A stretch of 64,000 bases of DNA from Microbacteriaceae bacterium (GCA_030841285.1 JAVECW010000113.1:33170-97169), one strand, 5' to 3'. Positions 1-8,872 are shown, counted from the stretch's first letter. Notes: generated by a model not told the origin, from the sequence alone. Numbers and translations are program-made.

Positions 1-896
1 CAGGAGAATATTGATGAATACTCGTCCTCGAGTCGGTCAAGTTGGGGTGTGGGCAGGTAGCGGCGGCGCAGTTCCAGCAACACAGCGATGGACTCACGAT
101 CCGCCACTCCGTCAGGGATCAGGCCGGTCGACGGCGCTAGAACACGTCGATAGTGAGCTTGCGCTTCAGACTCGGTTAGGTTCAAGATCGCCATGGCAGA
201 TTCGACTACCTCGGCCTCCCTGCCACCCTCCATAATCTCCTGCGCAGTTTCGAGGAGGACTCCCGCGAACCGTCGGCGTCCATCACGAATCGTATGGTCG
301 CTGCTCTCGCTGGCTGCAAGTACGCTTCCGATGTATGGGCCCAGGTCGGTAACCGGTGCAACAATGCTGCAGCCCTTGGCCTGGGCGCGAAGCTCATTCC
401 CGGCGCCGAGCACGGTGGCGGCACAGCGCGACTCGCTCAACGCGGAGGCCCGGAGAGGCGTCGAACCGAGAGCTTCAACGCTGTATTCGCCCGGGTGCAG
501 ACCCGCCCGCTCGAGAAGCGCGTAAGCAACAAATGCGAAGCCGGAATCGGGCACATCCACACCGACCGATTTGCCGCGCACATCATCGATGGATGTGATC
601 TCTGGCGAAAGACAGATCGACAAACCCAAACCACGGTCGAGTGCGGCGAGGATCGCGACCGAGAGCTTCCGCCCGAGTGGATTACTCGAGAGAAAACGAT
701 AGGCAAGAACATTATCGGGGCTAGTGATGGCGACATCAATCTCGCCGCGTTCCAGAGATCGAAATTGCGCCGGTGACGATGCCACAGACGTTTCTTGCAG
801 GTCAATCCCGGCCCGACAGAGCCGGCCCGAATGTCGCGCAACGTCCACAACTACCGATGGGGTGAATGCACCGACTCGCAGCTGAATTTCGACCAT
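1..896 (-). CDS. ABC-type substrate-binding-like protein, 3' end cut by window edge
   Basis: The minus-strand frame stays open from the start at 896 to the window edge (298 codons seen, no stop), so the C-terminus is missing. The protein begins MVEIQLRVGAFTPSVVVDVA and continues with ERGEIDVAITSPDNVLAY and DDVRGKSVGVDVPDSGFAF. This layout resembles the NMT1/THI5/SsuA type of periplasmic-binding fold: an opening beta strand, a 'number of molecules in reach' segment, and a strand at the hinge. No signal peptide or lipobox is visible, which is odd for a transporter component, so a cytoplasmic binding or enzyme role (THI5-like) is possible. An in-frame ATG at 905 is an alternative start and neither has a clear ribosome site. 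Family assignment is by eye and only moderately sure. Confidence 0.6.
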   Translation of the reverse strand, partial: MVEIQLRVGAFTPSVVVDVARHSGRLCRAGIDLQETSVASSPAQFRSLERGEIDVAITSPDNVLAYRFLSSNPLGRKLSVAILAALDRGLGLSICLSPEITSIDDVRGKSVGVDVPDSGFAFVAYALLERAGLHPGEYSVEALGSTPLRASALSESRCAATVLGAGNELRAQAKGCSIVAPVTDLGPYIGSVLAASESSDHTIRDGRRRFAGVLLETAQEIMEGGREAEVVESAMAILNLTESEAQAHYRRVLAPSTGLIPDGVADRESIAVLLELRRRYLPTPQLDRLEDEYSSIFS

Positions 897-958
897 AAGG
901 CACATGATGGCACAGCTTGCAATCGTTTGTGCCCAGAGATTACCCGTTGGACGAGAGC

Positions 959-2431
959 TTAGGTGAGCGCCGCTAATGCGATTGGTTGATCGGAGCCCAG
1001 CCGCGTCCAGCCGACTGCGTCGCCACTCATGGGTTGACTTCCGCCGCGCAACACGTGAAGGAGAATGTCCTGAATGCGTTGCGCGTAGTCATCCAAAACT
1101 CCAGCAGCCGTGGGGGTAACGGGGTGTCGGATGCTGATGTGCACGCCGTCATGCTGACGCGAAATCCACACGTGGCTGTCGTCAGCTTCGGTTACCCGAC
1201 CCATGGTGCTCGCATTCCATTCGGAATGACGGTCGCCTCCCGGCATGGTTCGGTAGTCGGTGAATGACACCATCGAAAAGAAGTCCCGGCGGCTGATATG
1301 GAAGTCGTCCCCAAGAAGTTCGACCATCCGCAGGGCGGGAAAGCTTGCCAGCCGAAGTGCTCGCTGGGTGCTCAGTTGGGCCTCCCGCAGTACGTCCGTG
1401 AAGCTCTTGGCACCTTCGAGCGAGAACTCCACTGGGGTGCAGGTGACGAACCAGCCCATCGCATGCCGCCACGCTGGACGGCGTCGCGTTTGCGCGGGCG
1501 TGATTGTGCGGAAGACTTCTTCCCCCGTCATGGAATGAATTGAAATTGCCATCGCAGCGAGGATCCCGGCGAAGATTCCGCCGTTCCTCTCCTCGCAGAC
1601 CGCTTCGAATCCCTCGGCTTCCCGCGGGGTGAGGAATCGCTGGTTGTAGACGCTCTGGGGCCACGTCTGGCCAGCGACGATGCCGAGATCCAACGGAAAG
1701 GCAGGGGCAGTTCCCCCGCATGCGCGGACGAATTCTCGCCATTGGCCGACCGCCTGATCCTCCGCAGTGATCGTTGCGCCACGGCTCCGCTCTGCAGCGC
1801 AGAGTTCAAGAAAACTTCCCGTCTCGGGAAGTTCCGGGGTGCCGCCGCCCAGGAATGCCTCGTAGGTGGTCTCCAGCTCCCACACGGCCAGTGCCAGCGA
1901 GTAACCGTCGCCTGCGGTGTGGTCCAAAGCGACGAACACTGTGGAGCCACTGTTCCGGATGACCACGCCCAGCACCAACGGGGGCCACGCGAATGGGTCG
2001 GTCCCTGCGGCGAAGCGCCCGTCGAGATAATCGTGCAGCGTATCCGCGGAGTCGAAGAAGGACTCCGGCTCCTGCACGAGCTCAATCGAGTCCGCCGTGA
2101 GTGTGAACCGCTCGATTTCGTCGCCAGAGTCGCTGGGCCGGAATCCGCTGCGGAGGGCCTCGTGCCGTTCCATCCAGGAGCTGAATGCATGGCCGAGCGC
2201 ATCGAGGTCGGCAGCGCCTTCAAGGTCGAATGAGGTACCGATCCAGGGGTTGCCTGGCAGACCCATTCGATGGGCAGCCAGCGACGACTTCAGGTGCAGT
2301 TCCTGGTTATACGACAACGGAATGGGATCGATGGGCGCGTACGGCACGGTCGCCGCAGTATCACGGCTCACGGTCCACTCGACTACGGTCCCAGGGTCGG
2401 GACGAAAATCCAGGAAAGAAATCGGCTTCAT
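959..2431 (-). CDS. stand-alone condensation-domain protein (PapA/NRPS C-domain-like acyltransferase)
   Basis: This 490-residue protein looks like one complete condensation domain with no adenylation or carrier domain. The RHEALRS motif (residues 89-95) and the active-site HTAGDG (171-176) match core motifs of non-ribosomal peptide condensation domains and of PapA-type acyltransferases. The residue before the catalytic His is Asp rather than the usual second His. Such lone domains usually join an acyl group from CoA or a carrier protein to an alcohol or amine; the substrate here cannot be inferred. ATG 2431 was chosen over an upstream in-frame TTG at 2449 because neither has a strong ribosome site and MKPISFLDF is a natural beginning. 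No biosynthetic genes are next to it, so its partner must lie elsewhere. Confidence 0.75.
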   Translation of the reverse strand: MKPISFLDFRPDPGTVVEWTVSRDTAATVPYAPIDPIPLSYNQELHLKSSLAAHRMGLPGNPWIGTSFDLEGAADLDALGHAFSSWMERHEALRSGFRPSDSGDEIERFTLTADSIELVQEPESFFDSADTLHDYLDGRFAAGTDPFAWPPLVLGVVIRNSGSTVFVALDHTAGDGYSLALAVWELETTYEAFLGGGTPELPETGSFLELCAAERSRGATITAEDQAVGQWREFVRACGGTAPAFPLDLGIVAGQTWPQSVYNQRFLTPREAEGFEAVCEERNGGIFAGILAAMAISIHSMTGEEVFRTITPAQTRRRPAWRHAMGWFVTCTPVEFSLEGAKSFTDVLREAQLSTQRALRLASFPALRMVELLGDDFHISRRDFFSMVSFTDYRTMPGGDRHSEWNASTMGRVTEADDSHVWISRQHDGVHISIRHPVTPTAAGVLDDYAQRIQDILLHVLRGGSQPMSGDAVGWTRLGSDQPIALAALT

Positions 2432-2471
2432 GCGAGAAACAACCCCCAAGGTAGGTAGGACGTCTTGTCTA

Positions 2472-2484
2472 CATAGAGGCTATG
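2472..2484. promoter_or_regulatory. short inverted repeat upstream of the condensation-domain gene
   Basis: CATAG-AGG-CTATG is a perfect 5-bp inverted repeat lying about 40 bp before the start of the condensation-domain gene. It is in the right place for an operator, but it is short and no regulator gene sits beside it. Confidence 0.25.
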
Positions 2485-2561
2485 CTCGCGGTGTTAACGG
2501 CCGGTTACTATCGGCTGTCAATCGCGCAGCTTCCGTCGACCAGCTCGCAGGTTGCAGCGGC

Positions 2562-2885
2562 TCAGCCGATGCCGGGGATGACGATCCAGCGCATCGAAAG
2601 GACGACCCAGGCGGCGATGAGGATGAGCGCGACCACGGTCATCGCAGCTCCCCGTCGTCCGAGGACCAGCTGAACGATCAGCACGACGAGCGTGACGATC
2701 GCCAGCGTCAGCGCACCGAACGGGATCGCCGGGATGAAAAGCGAAAGCACGAAGAGCGCCGCGACCACGATTTCGATGACGCCGAGGACGGCCACTCCAC
2801 GCCCTCGCGTACGGGTTGCGCCGTCGACCAGGGCGAGCGCGCCGCCGATGATGCCGATGAGGAGGAGCCACGAGAGCGATATCAC
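2562..2885 (-). CDS. small hydrophobic membrane protein
   Basis: About 107 residues with roughly four hydrophobic segments (from SWLLLIGIIGGALALV, AVLGVIEIVVAALFVLSL, LTLAIVTLVVLIVQLVL and TVVALILIAAWVVL) separated by short Arg-rich loops such as TRTRGRG and GRRGA. It is an integral membrane protein of unknown function. GTG 2885 is preferred because GGAAGGAA lies 5-10 nt upstream; an in-frame ATG at 2918 would add 11 residues but has no visible ribosome site. It stands alone between the condensation-domain gene and a TetR gene. No catalytic motif can be seen. Confidence 0.6.
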   Translation of the reverse strand: MISLSWLLLIGIIGGALALVDGATRTRGRGVAVLGVIEIVVAALFVLSLFIPAIPFGALTLAIVTLVVLIVQLVLGRRGAAMTVVALILIAAWVVLSMRWIVIPGIG

Positions 2886-3143
2886 TTCAGTTCCTTCCGT
2901 TGCGTGATGGTCTCCCATCGTTGCAGAGACCCGCCGCGTTCGTAACCCCGCACGGGATCTCGGATACCCGTCAACGAAGCTCGCGTGGCCCCCGGAATTC
3001 CGGCGCCGTGTCGCGTGAAATCAAGACACCGAGTCGCGCAACTGGACGGATGACGGGCGATCATGTGGGCCAGGCAGCGGGCTGATAGTCGGCCGCACCG
3101 CCGAAGCTCTTCGCACCTGACAGGAAGAAGCGAGGAGGGACGG

Positions 3144-3713
3144 CTAGCCGAGCTGCGCCAGGGTGGCGCGGAGACGGTTAAGTGCCGCCGCAGTCATCGG
3201 CACGAGGTTGTCGCCCTCGCCGGTCGACCAAGCGGCGAATGCCTCCTTGAACGCGAGCACGCCGAGCTCGGCGGCGGTGTTGGCGACAGGGTCGGCGACA
3301 CCGCGGGCCCGCAATGCGTCGGCCATCGCTGCGGCCATGCCGACCCTCTTCAGCATGGCGCGCTCCTGCAGCTCCGAGCTGGTCGCGATGACCGCCTCGA
3401 GTCGCGCCCCGAGCTCGCGGTTGAATGGGGTCATCGCGGCCGAGGCGTTGGCGAGGCCGGCAGCGACCGCCTCGAGAGGCGTCGCGCTCGACGGTGCCGC
3501 GGCGATGCCCTCGGTGAAGAGGGCCGACAAGGTCTCCTGACCCGCGGCGAGCACCTCCCGCTTATCGCTGAAATGACGGAAGAAGGTACTCCGGGTCAGC
3601 CCGGCGCGGTCGGCGATCTGCGCGACCGTGGTCTCGTCGTAACCCTGCTCGGAGAACAATTGCAGGGCCGCGGAGACGAACCGCTCCCGCGCATCGGGCT
3701 CCCAGCGTGGCAT
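3144..3713 (-). CDS. TetR-family transcriptional repressor
   Basis: A 189-residue regulator with an N-terminal helix-turn-helix: ERFVSAALQLFSEQGYDETT leads into VAQIADRAGLTRSTFFRHFS, the standard TetR signature. The C-terminal ligand domain is typical in size and gives no hint of ligand. It is divergent from the oxidoreductase starting at 3835, and two similar palindromes occupy the shared spacer, so it probably represses both itself and that gene. Its own -10 box (TAGGAT) lies exactly 6 nt before the ATG, which suggests a leaderless mRNA. Confidence 0.9.
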   Translation of the reverse strand: MPRWEPDARERFVSAALQLFSEQGYDETTVAQIADRAGLTRSTFFRHFSDKREVLAAGQETLSALFTEGIAAAPSSATPLEAVAAGLANASAAMTPFNRELGARLEAVIATSSELQERAMLKRVGMAAAMADALRARGVADPVANTAAELGVLAFKEAFAAWSTGEGDNLVPMTAAALNRLRATLAQLG

Positions 3714-3719
3714 AACGCA

Positions 3720-3725
3720 ATCCTA
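3720..3725 (-). promoter_or_regulatory. -10 box of tetR, leaderless arrangement
   Basis: TAGGAT on the minus strand followed by 6 nt and the ATG of the TetR gene. No Shine-Dalgarno sequence is present. The first operator palindrome begins 4 bp further upstream, so a bound repressor would cover the promoter. Confidence 0.6.
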
Positions 3726-3728
3726 GGT

Positions 3729-3748
3729 GATGTGACACCTGTCGCATC
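3729..3748. promoter_or_regulatory. operator-like palindrome O1
   Basis: Half-sites GATGTGACAC and (reverse complement) GATGCGACAG match at 8 of 10 positions. It overlaps the likely -35 of the divergent oxidoreductase gene and sits just upstream of the tetR -10. Confidence 0.6.
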
Positions 3749-3761
3749 GTGCTGCTATGGT
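3732..3761 (+). promoter_or_regulatory. candidate promoter of the NAD(P)-dependent oxidoreductase
   Basis: A -35 like GTGACA (3732-3737), an 18-nt spacer and a -10 like TATGGT (3756-3761). The -35 lies inside palindrome O1 and the -10 abuts palindrome O2. Confidence 0.45.
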
Positions 3762-3781
3762 GATGGGACATCAGTCGCATC
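3762..3781. promoter_or_regulatory. operator-like palindrome O2
   Basis: Half-sites GATGGGACAT and (reverse complement) GATGCGACTG match at 7 of 10 positions and share the GATG-GAC core with O1. The centres of O1 and O2 are 33 bp apart, about three helical turns, as expected for two repressor dimers on one DNA face. Confidence 0.6.
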
Positions 3782-3834
3782 ACCGTCGCCGATCCCACGT
3801 GATCGTCGCCGGTCCATTGCACGAGGAGTTATCC

Positions 3835-4725
3835 ATGCGCGTATTCGTCACTGGAGCATCAGGCGGAATCGGCCAGGTCGTTACCGAAGAGCTCGTCGCC
3901 CACGGCCACGAGGTGCTCGGCCTCGCACGATCCGAGGCCTCCGCTCAGAAGGTCGCCGCCGCTGGCGGGACACCGTTACGGGGTGGCCTTGGCGAGCTCG
4001 ACGTACTGACCGCGGCAGCCCGCGAGGCCGACGGCGTGATCCACCTCGCGTTCAGCAACGATTTCTCCGACCTCGAGCGGAGCATCGCCGAGGAGGGACT
4101 CGCTATGGACACCATCGGCGCTGCCCTCGTGGGCACCGGGAAGCCGTTCTCGATCGTGTCGGGCACCACGTTCTCGAAGGGTCGGGCGGCCACCGAGCGG
4201 GATCCGCAGTCGACGAGCGGGCCCGTCGGCGGCCGCGGCATCAACGCCGGAAGGATCCTGGGTCTCGCGTCGCAGGGAGTCCGCACGACGGCGGTCCGCC
4301 TGCCGCGCTCGGTACACGAGCGGTACGTCGCCTACGGCTTCGCCGGGATCCTGATCCAGGCCGCGCAGCGCTCGGGCGTCTCGTCATACGTCGGCGACGG
4401 CAGCCAGCGTTGGCCGGCAGTGCACCGTCGCGACGCGGCATCGCTGTTTCGACTCATGCTCGAGAAGGGCGAGGCGGGTACCGCCGTCAACGCCGTGGGT
4501 GACGAGGGCGACTCGATGCTCGCGATCGCCACCGTGATCGGCGAGAAGCTCGGGCTGCCGGTGCAGCAGGTGCCTGCCGAGACGTTCGGCCCGCTCGGCC
4601 AGATCTTCGCTATGGACCAGCCGGCATCCAGCGCGTGGACACGTGACGCCTACGACTGGCGGCCAACCCACCCGGGCCTGATTGCCGACCTCGAGGCGGG
4701 CGACTACCCCGAGATCGAGAGGTAG
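3835..4725 (+). CDS. NAD(P)-binding Rossmann oxidoreductase / epimerase-like (atypical SDR)
   Basis: A 296-residue atypical short-chain dehydrogenase of the NAD-dependent epimerase group. The N-terminal MRVFVTGASGGIGQVV carries the dinucleotide-binding GASGGIG (residues 7-13), and YVGDGSQRWPAVHRRDAA near residue 185 is the conserved stretch seen in NmrA/epimerase-like SDRs that read a sugar or small-molecule substrate. ATG 3835 is preceded by GAGGAG at a good distance. It is divergent from a TetR gene with paired operators, so it is probably induced by a small molecule recognised by that repressor. Substrate unknown. Confidence 0.85.
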   Translation: MRVFVTGASGGIGQVVTEELVAHGHEVLGLARSEASAQKVAAAGGTPLRGGLGELDVLTAAAREADGVIHLAFSNDFSDLERSIAEEGLAMDTIGAALVGTGKPFSIVSGTTFSKGRAATERDPQSTSGPVGGRGINAGRILGLASQGVRTTAVRLPRSVHERYVAYGFAGILIQAAQRSGVSSYVGDGSQRWPAVHRRDAASLFRLMLEKGEAGTAVNAVGDEGDSMLAIATVIGEKLGLPVQQVPAETFGPLGQIFAMDQPASSAWTRDAYDWRPTHPGLIADLEAGDYPEIER

Positions 4726-4756
4726 CGGACCGGCAATCACCGAGTCAGTCGACTGT

Positions 4757-4832
4757 TGGTGGATCTGAGGGGACTCGAACCCCTGACCCCCTGCATGCCA
4801 TGCAGGTGCGCTACCAGCTGCGCCACAGACCC
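4757..4832 (-). tRNA. tRNA-Ala(GGC)
   Basis: A full cloverleaf can be folded: acceptor GGGTCTG/CAGATCC, D-arm GCGC, anticodon stem CCTGC/GCAGG with loop ATGGCAT (anticodon GGC, codon GCC), T-loop TTCGAGT, discriminator A and encoded CCA. It is downstream of rsfS on the same strand. Confidence 0.95.
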
Positions 4833-4924
4833 GCTTCTTCCGATTCGCTCGGAAGCAACTTCACTAGATTACTACATCCGGACAACGCCTCTAAATCGCC
4901 GGTCGGCAATCGGGGGTCGGATGA

Positions 4925-5302
4925 TTACTCCGCGCCCTCGTGAACAGGAAGCGTAATCGGTACGACCGGGCAGTCCTTCCACAATCGCTCAAGTGAGTAG
5001 TACATGCGATCTTCTTCGTGGAAGACGTGCACGACGAGGTCGCCGAAGTCGAGCAGGATCCAGCGTCCCTCCGTACGGCCCTCACGCCGCAGAGTCTTGA
5101 CGCCGGCCTCGTTGAGCTTGTCCTCGACTTCGCCGGCGATTGCCACCACGTTTCGTTCCGAGCGACCGGTGGCCAGCAGGAAGATGTCAGCGAGCGGGAG
5201 CGGACCGGAGACATCGAGCGCGACGAGGTCGTCGCCGCCCTTCGAGTCGGCGGCCGCCGCAGCGAGCTGGAGGATTTCGCGGGAGCGATCCGATGCGGTC
5301 AT
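4925..5302 (-). CDS. rsfS: ribosomal silencing factor RsfS
   Basis: RsfS binds ribosomal protein uL14 on the large subunit and blocks subunit joining when nutrients run low. The 125-residue protein shows the family core: DLVALDVSGPLPLADIFLLA, SERNVVAIAGEVEDKL, the EGRWILLDFGDLVVHVFH strand and the ending RMYYSLERLW. The start at 5302 gives the usual family length; a longer reading to 5470 has no support. It closes the nadD, membrane-anchored protein, rsfS cluster, a very common bacterial order, and a tRNA-Ala follows. Confidence 0.95.
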   Translation of the reverse strand: MTASDRSREILQLAAAAADSKGGDDLVALDVSGPLPLADIFLLATGRSERNVVAIAGEVEDKLNEAGVKTLRREGRTEGRWILLDFGDLVVHVFHEEDRMYYSLERLWKDCPVVPITLPVHEGAE

Positions 5303-5342
5303 GATCCGACCGCCGAAAAGAGTGAAACGTTGAAAGAGTTGA

Positions 5343-6623
5343 TTAGAAGACCTTAAAGACGTAGCCGACGATGAGCAGCGCAACCACGCCGAGTGCCAGC
5401 ACCGCGGCTGTAATGGACAAAACAACGGGGAGACGCCCGCCGCGACGCTTGGGCGGCGTGATGACCCCACGCGTAGAGGTGTGCGTGCTTACGGCTCGGC
5501 TGGCACGGATCGGTGCGACATCCGAGGAGTTGAGCTCGCTTTCGGCCTGGTCGAACATGCGATCCATGTCCGGCGAGTCGTAGCGGTCGGGATGCTGCCC
5601 CGTCGCACCAAGACTGCGCGGCAAGTCAATCGAGCCGGTGATGAGGATCTCGCCCGTGCTCGTGAGCGGGCCCATCGCATCCGGCGCGCTCGGGATCGAG
5701 GGCAGGATGAGGGCGTTCGAGGTTGTGGCGGAGCCGGAAGAGCCGACACTCCGCGAAAGCACCTGGTCGTATGTCTGGTTCTCGTCGTCGAGTTCGCCCG
5801 CTGTGGACCAGTGCCCCACGGGTGGCTGGTATGGCTGCCTGGCCACGTCGGCCTCGTCCGCGAGGTCAACAGGTGCGATCTCGACAGGCGCGACGTCAAT
5901 GGGCGCGGCGGGAGTAATCGGAGCGATCACCGGCACCGGCTCAACCGTCGGCGCGACAGCAAGCGGGAAGACAAGCTCGGGAGCCGCCTCGAACACGGGC
6001 TCACGGGTCGGCTCCGCCTCGACGGCGGGCGCCTGGCCGGCGGCCTCCGCGTTGGCCTCCTGTGCCTGTTGCATGGCACGGAGTTCACGCCGAGAAAGAG
6101 TGCGTTCCGGCACGATCATGCGTTCTGCGGGAACCTGGACCGCTTCACCCAGGACGGGTGCGGCAGTGGGCACCTCGACCGGTACCGGTGTAGGCGCCCG
6201 GACAAGAGTCACAGGCATCGTGACCGGCTCCGCGACCTCGGCAGGCTGCTCGCGACGGAAAAGACCGAACACGTCCGGTGCCTCGGCGTCGGTGTCGGTG
6301 TCGACCGTGTCGGACTCCACAGCAAGAATCGTGTCGAAGGATGCCTGGTACCTCGGCAAATGCGGGCGCGACGGCTTCGCACCGGCGTCGCCGGGAGACG
6401 TCGTCCCGGGGACTGCTGACGTCTCGCCCAGCGCGCTGTCGGCATCCCTGCGTCCGACGGCGACTCCAAAAGGCGTGGTGACCGCGGGGACTTCTCCGGC
6501 TGGAGTCGCCTCGACGGTTGCCGCGCGGCGCGAGCGCTGGCCGGTCTCCTTGAGCGCTTCAGAGCGCTCGCTCTCTCGTGCCTGTCGCCGCGTCTTTGGC
6601 GGCTGGTCCTGCCACAAAGTCAT
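5343..6623 (-). CDS. Pro/Ala/Val-rich protein with C-terminal membrane anchor
   Basis: This 426-residue protein has a basic N-terminus ([20 protein letters not shown]), a long low-complexity middle rich in Ala, Pro, Val, Glu and Thr, a basic patch PPKRRGGR, and a single C-terminal hydrophobic helix ([20 protein letters not shown], then IVGYVFKVF). It would be tail-anchored with most of the chain in the cytoplasm. Its ATG overlaps the nadD stop (ATGA), so the two are translationally coupled, and rsfS follows 40 bp later. A protein of this shape between nadD and rsfS recurs in related actinobacteria, but its role is unknown to me. Confidence 0.8.
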   Translation of the reverse strand: MTLWQDQPPKTRRQARESERSEALKETGQRSRRAATVEATPAGEVPAVTTPFGVAVGRRDADSALGETSAVPGTTSPGDAGAKPSRPHLPRYQASFDTILAVESDTVDTDTDAEAPDVFGLFRREQPAEVAEPVTMPVTLVRAPTPVPVEVPTAAPVLGEAVQVPAERMIVPERTLSRRELRAMQQAQEANAEAAGQAPAVEAEPTREPVFEAAPELVFPLAVAPTVEPVPVIAPITPAAPIDVAPVEIAPVDLADEADVARQPYQPPVGHWSTAGELDDENQTYDQVLSRSVGSSGSATTSNALILPSIPSAPDAMGPLTSTGEILITGSIDLPRSLGATGQHPDRYDSPDMDRMFDQAESELNSSDVAPIRASRAVSTHTSTRGVITPPKRRGGRLPVVLSITAAVLALGVVALLIVGYVFKVF

Positions 6624-7222
6624 GCCACACTCCGATACAGATGGTGTTTGGAGATGTACTGAACAACACCGTCTGGTACCAAGTACCAGACGGGATACCC
6701 CCTGCTCACCCGGCTCCTGCAGTCAGTTGACGAGATCGCCAAGGCCGGAACCTCCAACAAGGATACGTCTTGCTGCGGTAATTCAGAAATACTCAAGTCA
6801 TGTCCCGGACGACTCACAGCAACGAAGTGAGCGAGCTTCCAAAGCTCGTCTACGTCACGCCAGCTGATGATCTGCGCGATCGCGTCCGCACCGGTGATGA
6901 AGAAGAGCTCCGCTTCCGGCCTCGAGGCATGGATTTCGCGGAGCGTGTCGATCGTGTACGTGGGGCCGTCGCGGTCGATGTCGACCCTGCTCACGGTGAA
7001 TTGCGGGTTGGATGCCGTCGCGATGACGGTCATCAGGTAGCGGTGCTCGCCCGGGGTCACTCCGCCCTTTTGCCACGGGTGTCCGGTCGGAACGAAGATG
7101 ACCTCGTCCAGCTCGAAGGACTGTGCGACCTCACTCGCGGCCACGAGGTGACCATGGTGAATCGGGTCGAACGTTCCACCCATCACGCCAATGCGTGGGC
7201 GGCGTCTCTCCGGCTGACCCAT
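6620..7222 (-). CDS. nadD: nicotinate-nucleotide adenylyltransferase
   Basis: NadD joins ATP and nicotinate mononucleotide to make deamido-NAD, the step before NAD synthetase (nadE is also in this window, at 56.2-57.0 kb). Residues 16-25 read [10 protein letters not shown], the nucleotidyltransferase motif with the HxGH ATP-binding site, and ISSTDCRSR near the C-terminus is the family's second motif (ISSTxxR). At 200 residues the length is normal. The start has AGAGG about 5 nt upstream. It overlaps the following gene by 4 bp. Confidence 0.96.
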   Translation of the reverse strand: MGQPERRRPRIGVMGGTFDPIHHGHLVAASEVAQSFELDEVIFVPTGHPWQKGGVTPGEHRYLMTVIATASNPQFTVSRVDIDRDGPTYTIDTLREIHASRPEAELFFITGADAIAQIISWRDVDELWKLAHFVAVSRPGHDLSISELPQQDVSLLEVPALAISSTDCRSRVSRGYPVWYLVPDGVVQYISKHHLYRSVA

Positions 7223-7233
7223 GTGACCTCTGG

Positions 7234-7467
7234 CTAGTGCTCGGTCGGGTGGCCGCTGCCGTGGTGGGTCGCACCGGGCGCGCCCGCGTGCTCGCCGGGA
7301 AACGGGTGGGCCTTGGGTGCATGGCGGTTTGCGACATCACGGAACGACCAGATCACGAACGCGAGGGCAGCAAAGACGACGAGGATGGTGACTCCGAAGG
7401 CCCACGTCGGCATGATGAGCGGTGCCAGGGCTTCTGTCTGAGCCAATACTGTCGTCACGAATGACAT
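7234..7467 (-). CDS. small single-pass membrane protein with His-rich tail
   Basis: A 77-residue protein with one strong membrane helix (roughly residues 20-42, [20 protein letters not shown]) and a hydrophilic tail ending in [13 protein letters not shown] with six histidines in the last 26 residues. A GGGAG ribosome site precedes the ATG. It lies directly upstream of nadD (11 bp) and probably shares its mRNA. The His-rich tail could bind metal, but that is only a guess. Confidence 0.75.
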   Translation of the reverse strand: MSFVTTVLAQTEALAPLIMPTWAFGVTILVVFAALAFVIWSFRDVANRHAPKAHPFPGEHAGAPGATHHGSGHPTEH

Positions 7468-7506
7468 CTGTTCTCCCTTTCGTCGGCGCGCAAACGCCCG
7501 CCCAAC

Positions 7507-7512
7507 AGTCTA
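7507..7512 (-). promoter_or_regulatory. -10 box upstream of the small membrane protein and nadD cluster
   Basis: TAGACT on the minus strand, about 40 nt before the ATG at 7467, matching the TAnnnT -10 used elsewhere in the window. Confidence 0.45.
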
Positions 7513-7596
7513 GTGCGAGCCACCTGCACGCCCCGTGAGGCGCATGTCCCACAAGCGGGGGTCGACCAAAAGTCATGGCGACCCGACCTCACACGG

Positions 7597-8865
7597 TTAC
7601 GCGCGCACCTGGCCGGACCCGCGCACGATCCATTTCGTACTGGTCAACTCCGGCAGCCCCATCGGCCCACGTGCGTGGAGCTTCTGCGTCGAAATTCCAA
7701 CTTCAGCCCCGAAGCCGAATTCACCGCCATCCGTGAACCGCGTCGACGCATTGACCATGACGACCGCCGAATCCACCTCGGCGAGAAAGCGCTCCGCATT
7801 GCCAAGGTCGTTCGTGATGATCGACTCGGTGTGCCTGGTCGAGTACCTGCGGATATGCGCGATCGCGTCATCCAGCGAGTCAACGACGGCAACGGAGATG
7901 TCGAGGCTCATGTGCTCGGTCGACCAGTCGTCGTCCGTCGCCGGGACGGCGTTCGGGTAGATGGCCAGCGCGCGCGCGTCGGCATGGATGGTGACGCCGG
8001 ATTCCGCGAGCTGGCGGAGCACGGTCGGCAGGAGTCGCTCCGCAGCATCCGCGTGGACGAGTACTGTCTCGACCGCGTTGCAGACGCTGGGTCGCTGCAC
8101 CTTGGCGTTATGCACGATGTCGGTTGCCCAGTCCTCCCTGGCGCTCTCGTCGAGCACGATGTGCACGACGCCGGCACCCGTCTCGATGACGGGAACGAGG
8201 GATTCGGCCACGACGGCCGCGATGAGTTCGGCACTCCCGCGCGGGATGAGCACATCGATGTACTCGCGCGCCTTCATCAGCTCGGCGGCGCCTTCGCGAC
8301 CGAACTCGTCGATCGTCTGTACGGCCTCGGCGGAGAGGCCGACGGAAGCAATGGCGTCCCTGATGATCCCGACGAGAGCGCGATTGCTGTTCAGGGCCGC
8401 GCTGCCGCCGCGCAAAACGACGGCGTTTCCGCTCTTGAGGGCGAGAGCGGCGATGTCGACTGTGACGTTTGGACGAGCCTCGTAGATCGTGCCCACGACT
8501 CCGAACGGCACGCGGACCTGGCTGATCTGCAGACCGTTGGGAAGCGAGCTTCCACGCACGAACTGGCCGACCGGGTCGGTCAGGCCGACGATCTCGAGCA
8601 CGGACTCGGCGAGGCCGTCGAGGCGCTGTTCGGTGAGGGTGAGTCGGTCGAGGAGGCCTGCGGAGAGCCCGTTCTCGCGCCCATTGGCCAGGTCGAGGCC
8701 GTTGGCATCGATGATTTCGGCGGCATGCGCACGAATGGCCGCCGCGACCGCCTCGAGCGCCCGGTTCTTCTGCTCGGTCCTGGCCGTGGCCAACGCGATG
8801 GACGCGGTCTTTGCCGCCGCGAGCTTTTCGGTCAGCCCGACATGATCAAGAACGGTGGATGGCAT
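7597..8865 (-). CDS. proA: glutamate-5-semialdehyde dehydrogenase (gamma-glutamyl phosphate reductase)
   Basis: ProA reduces gamma-glutamyl phosphate with NADPH in the second step of proline synthesis. The 422-residue length is standard. The catalytic cysteine is C262 in QRPSVCNAVET, and VPFGVVGTIYEARPNVT (about 119-135) is the conserved nucleotide-side motif. proB lies immediately upstream on the same strand (55 bp away). A TAAACT -10 box sits 7 nt before its ATG, so it may also have its own leaderless transcript rather than depending only on proB. Confidence 0.97.
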   Translation of the reverse strand: MPSTVLDHVGLTEKLAAAKTASIALATARTEQKNRALEAVAAAIRAHAAEIIDANGLDLANGRENGLSAGLLDRLTLTEQRLDGLAESVLEIVGLTDPVGQFVRGSSLPNGLQISQVRVPFGVVGTIYEARPNVTVDIAALALKSGNAVVLRGGSAALNSNRALVGIIRDAIASVGLSAEAVQTIDEFGREGAAELMKAREYIDVLIPRGSAELIAAVVAESLVPVIETGAGVVHIVLDESAREDWATDIVHNAKVQRPSVCNAVETVLVHADAAERLLPTVLRQLAESGVTIHADARALAIYPNAVPATDDDWSTEHMSLDISVAVVDSLDDAIAHIRRYSTRHTESIITNDLGNAERFLAEVDSAVVMVNASTRFTDGGEFGFGAEVGISTQKLHARGPMGLPELTSTKWIVRGSGQVRA

Positions 8866-8872
8866 GCAGCCA

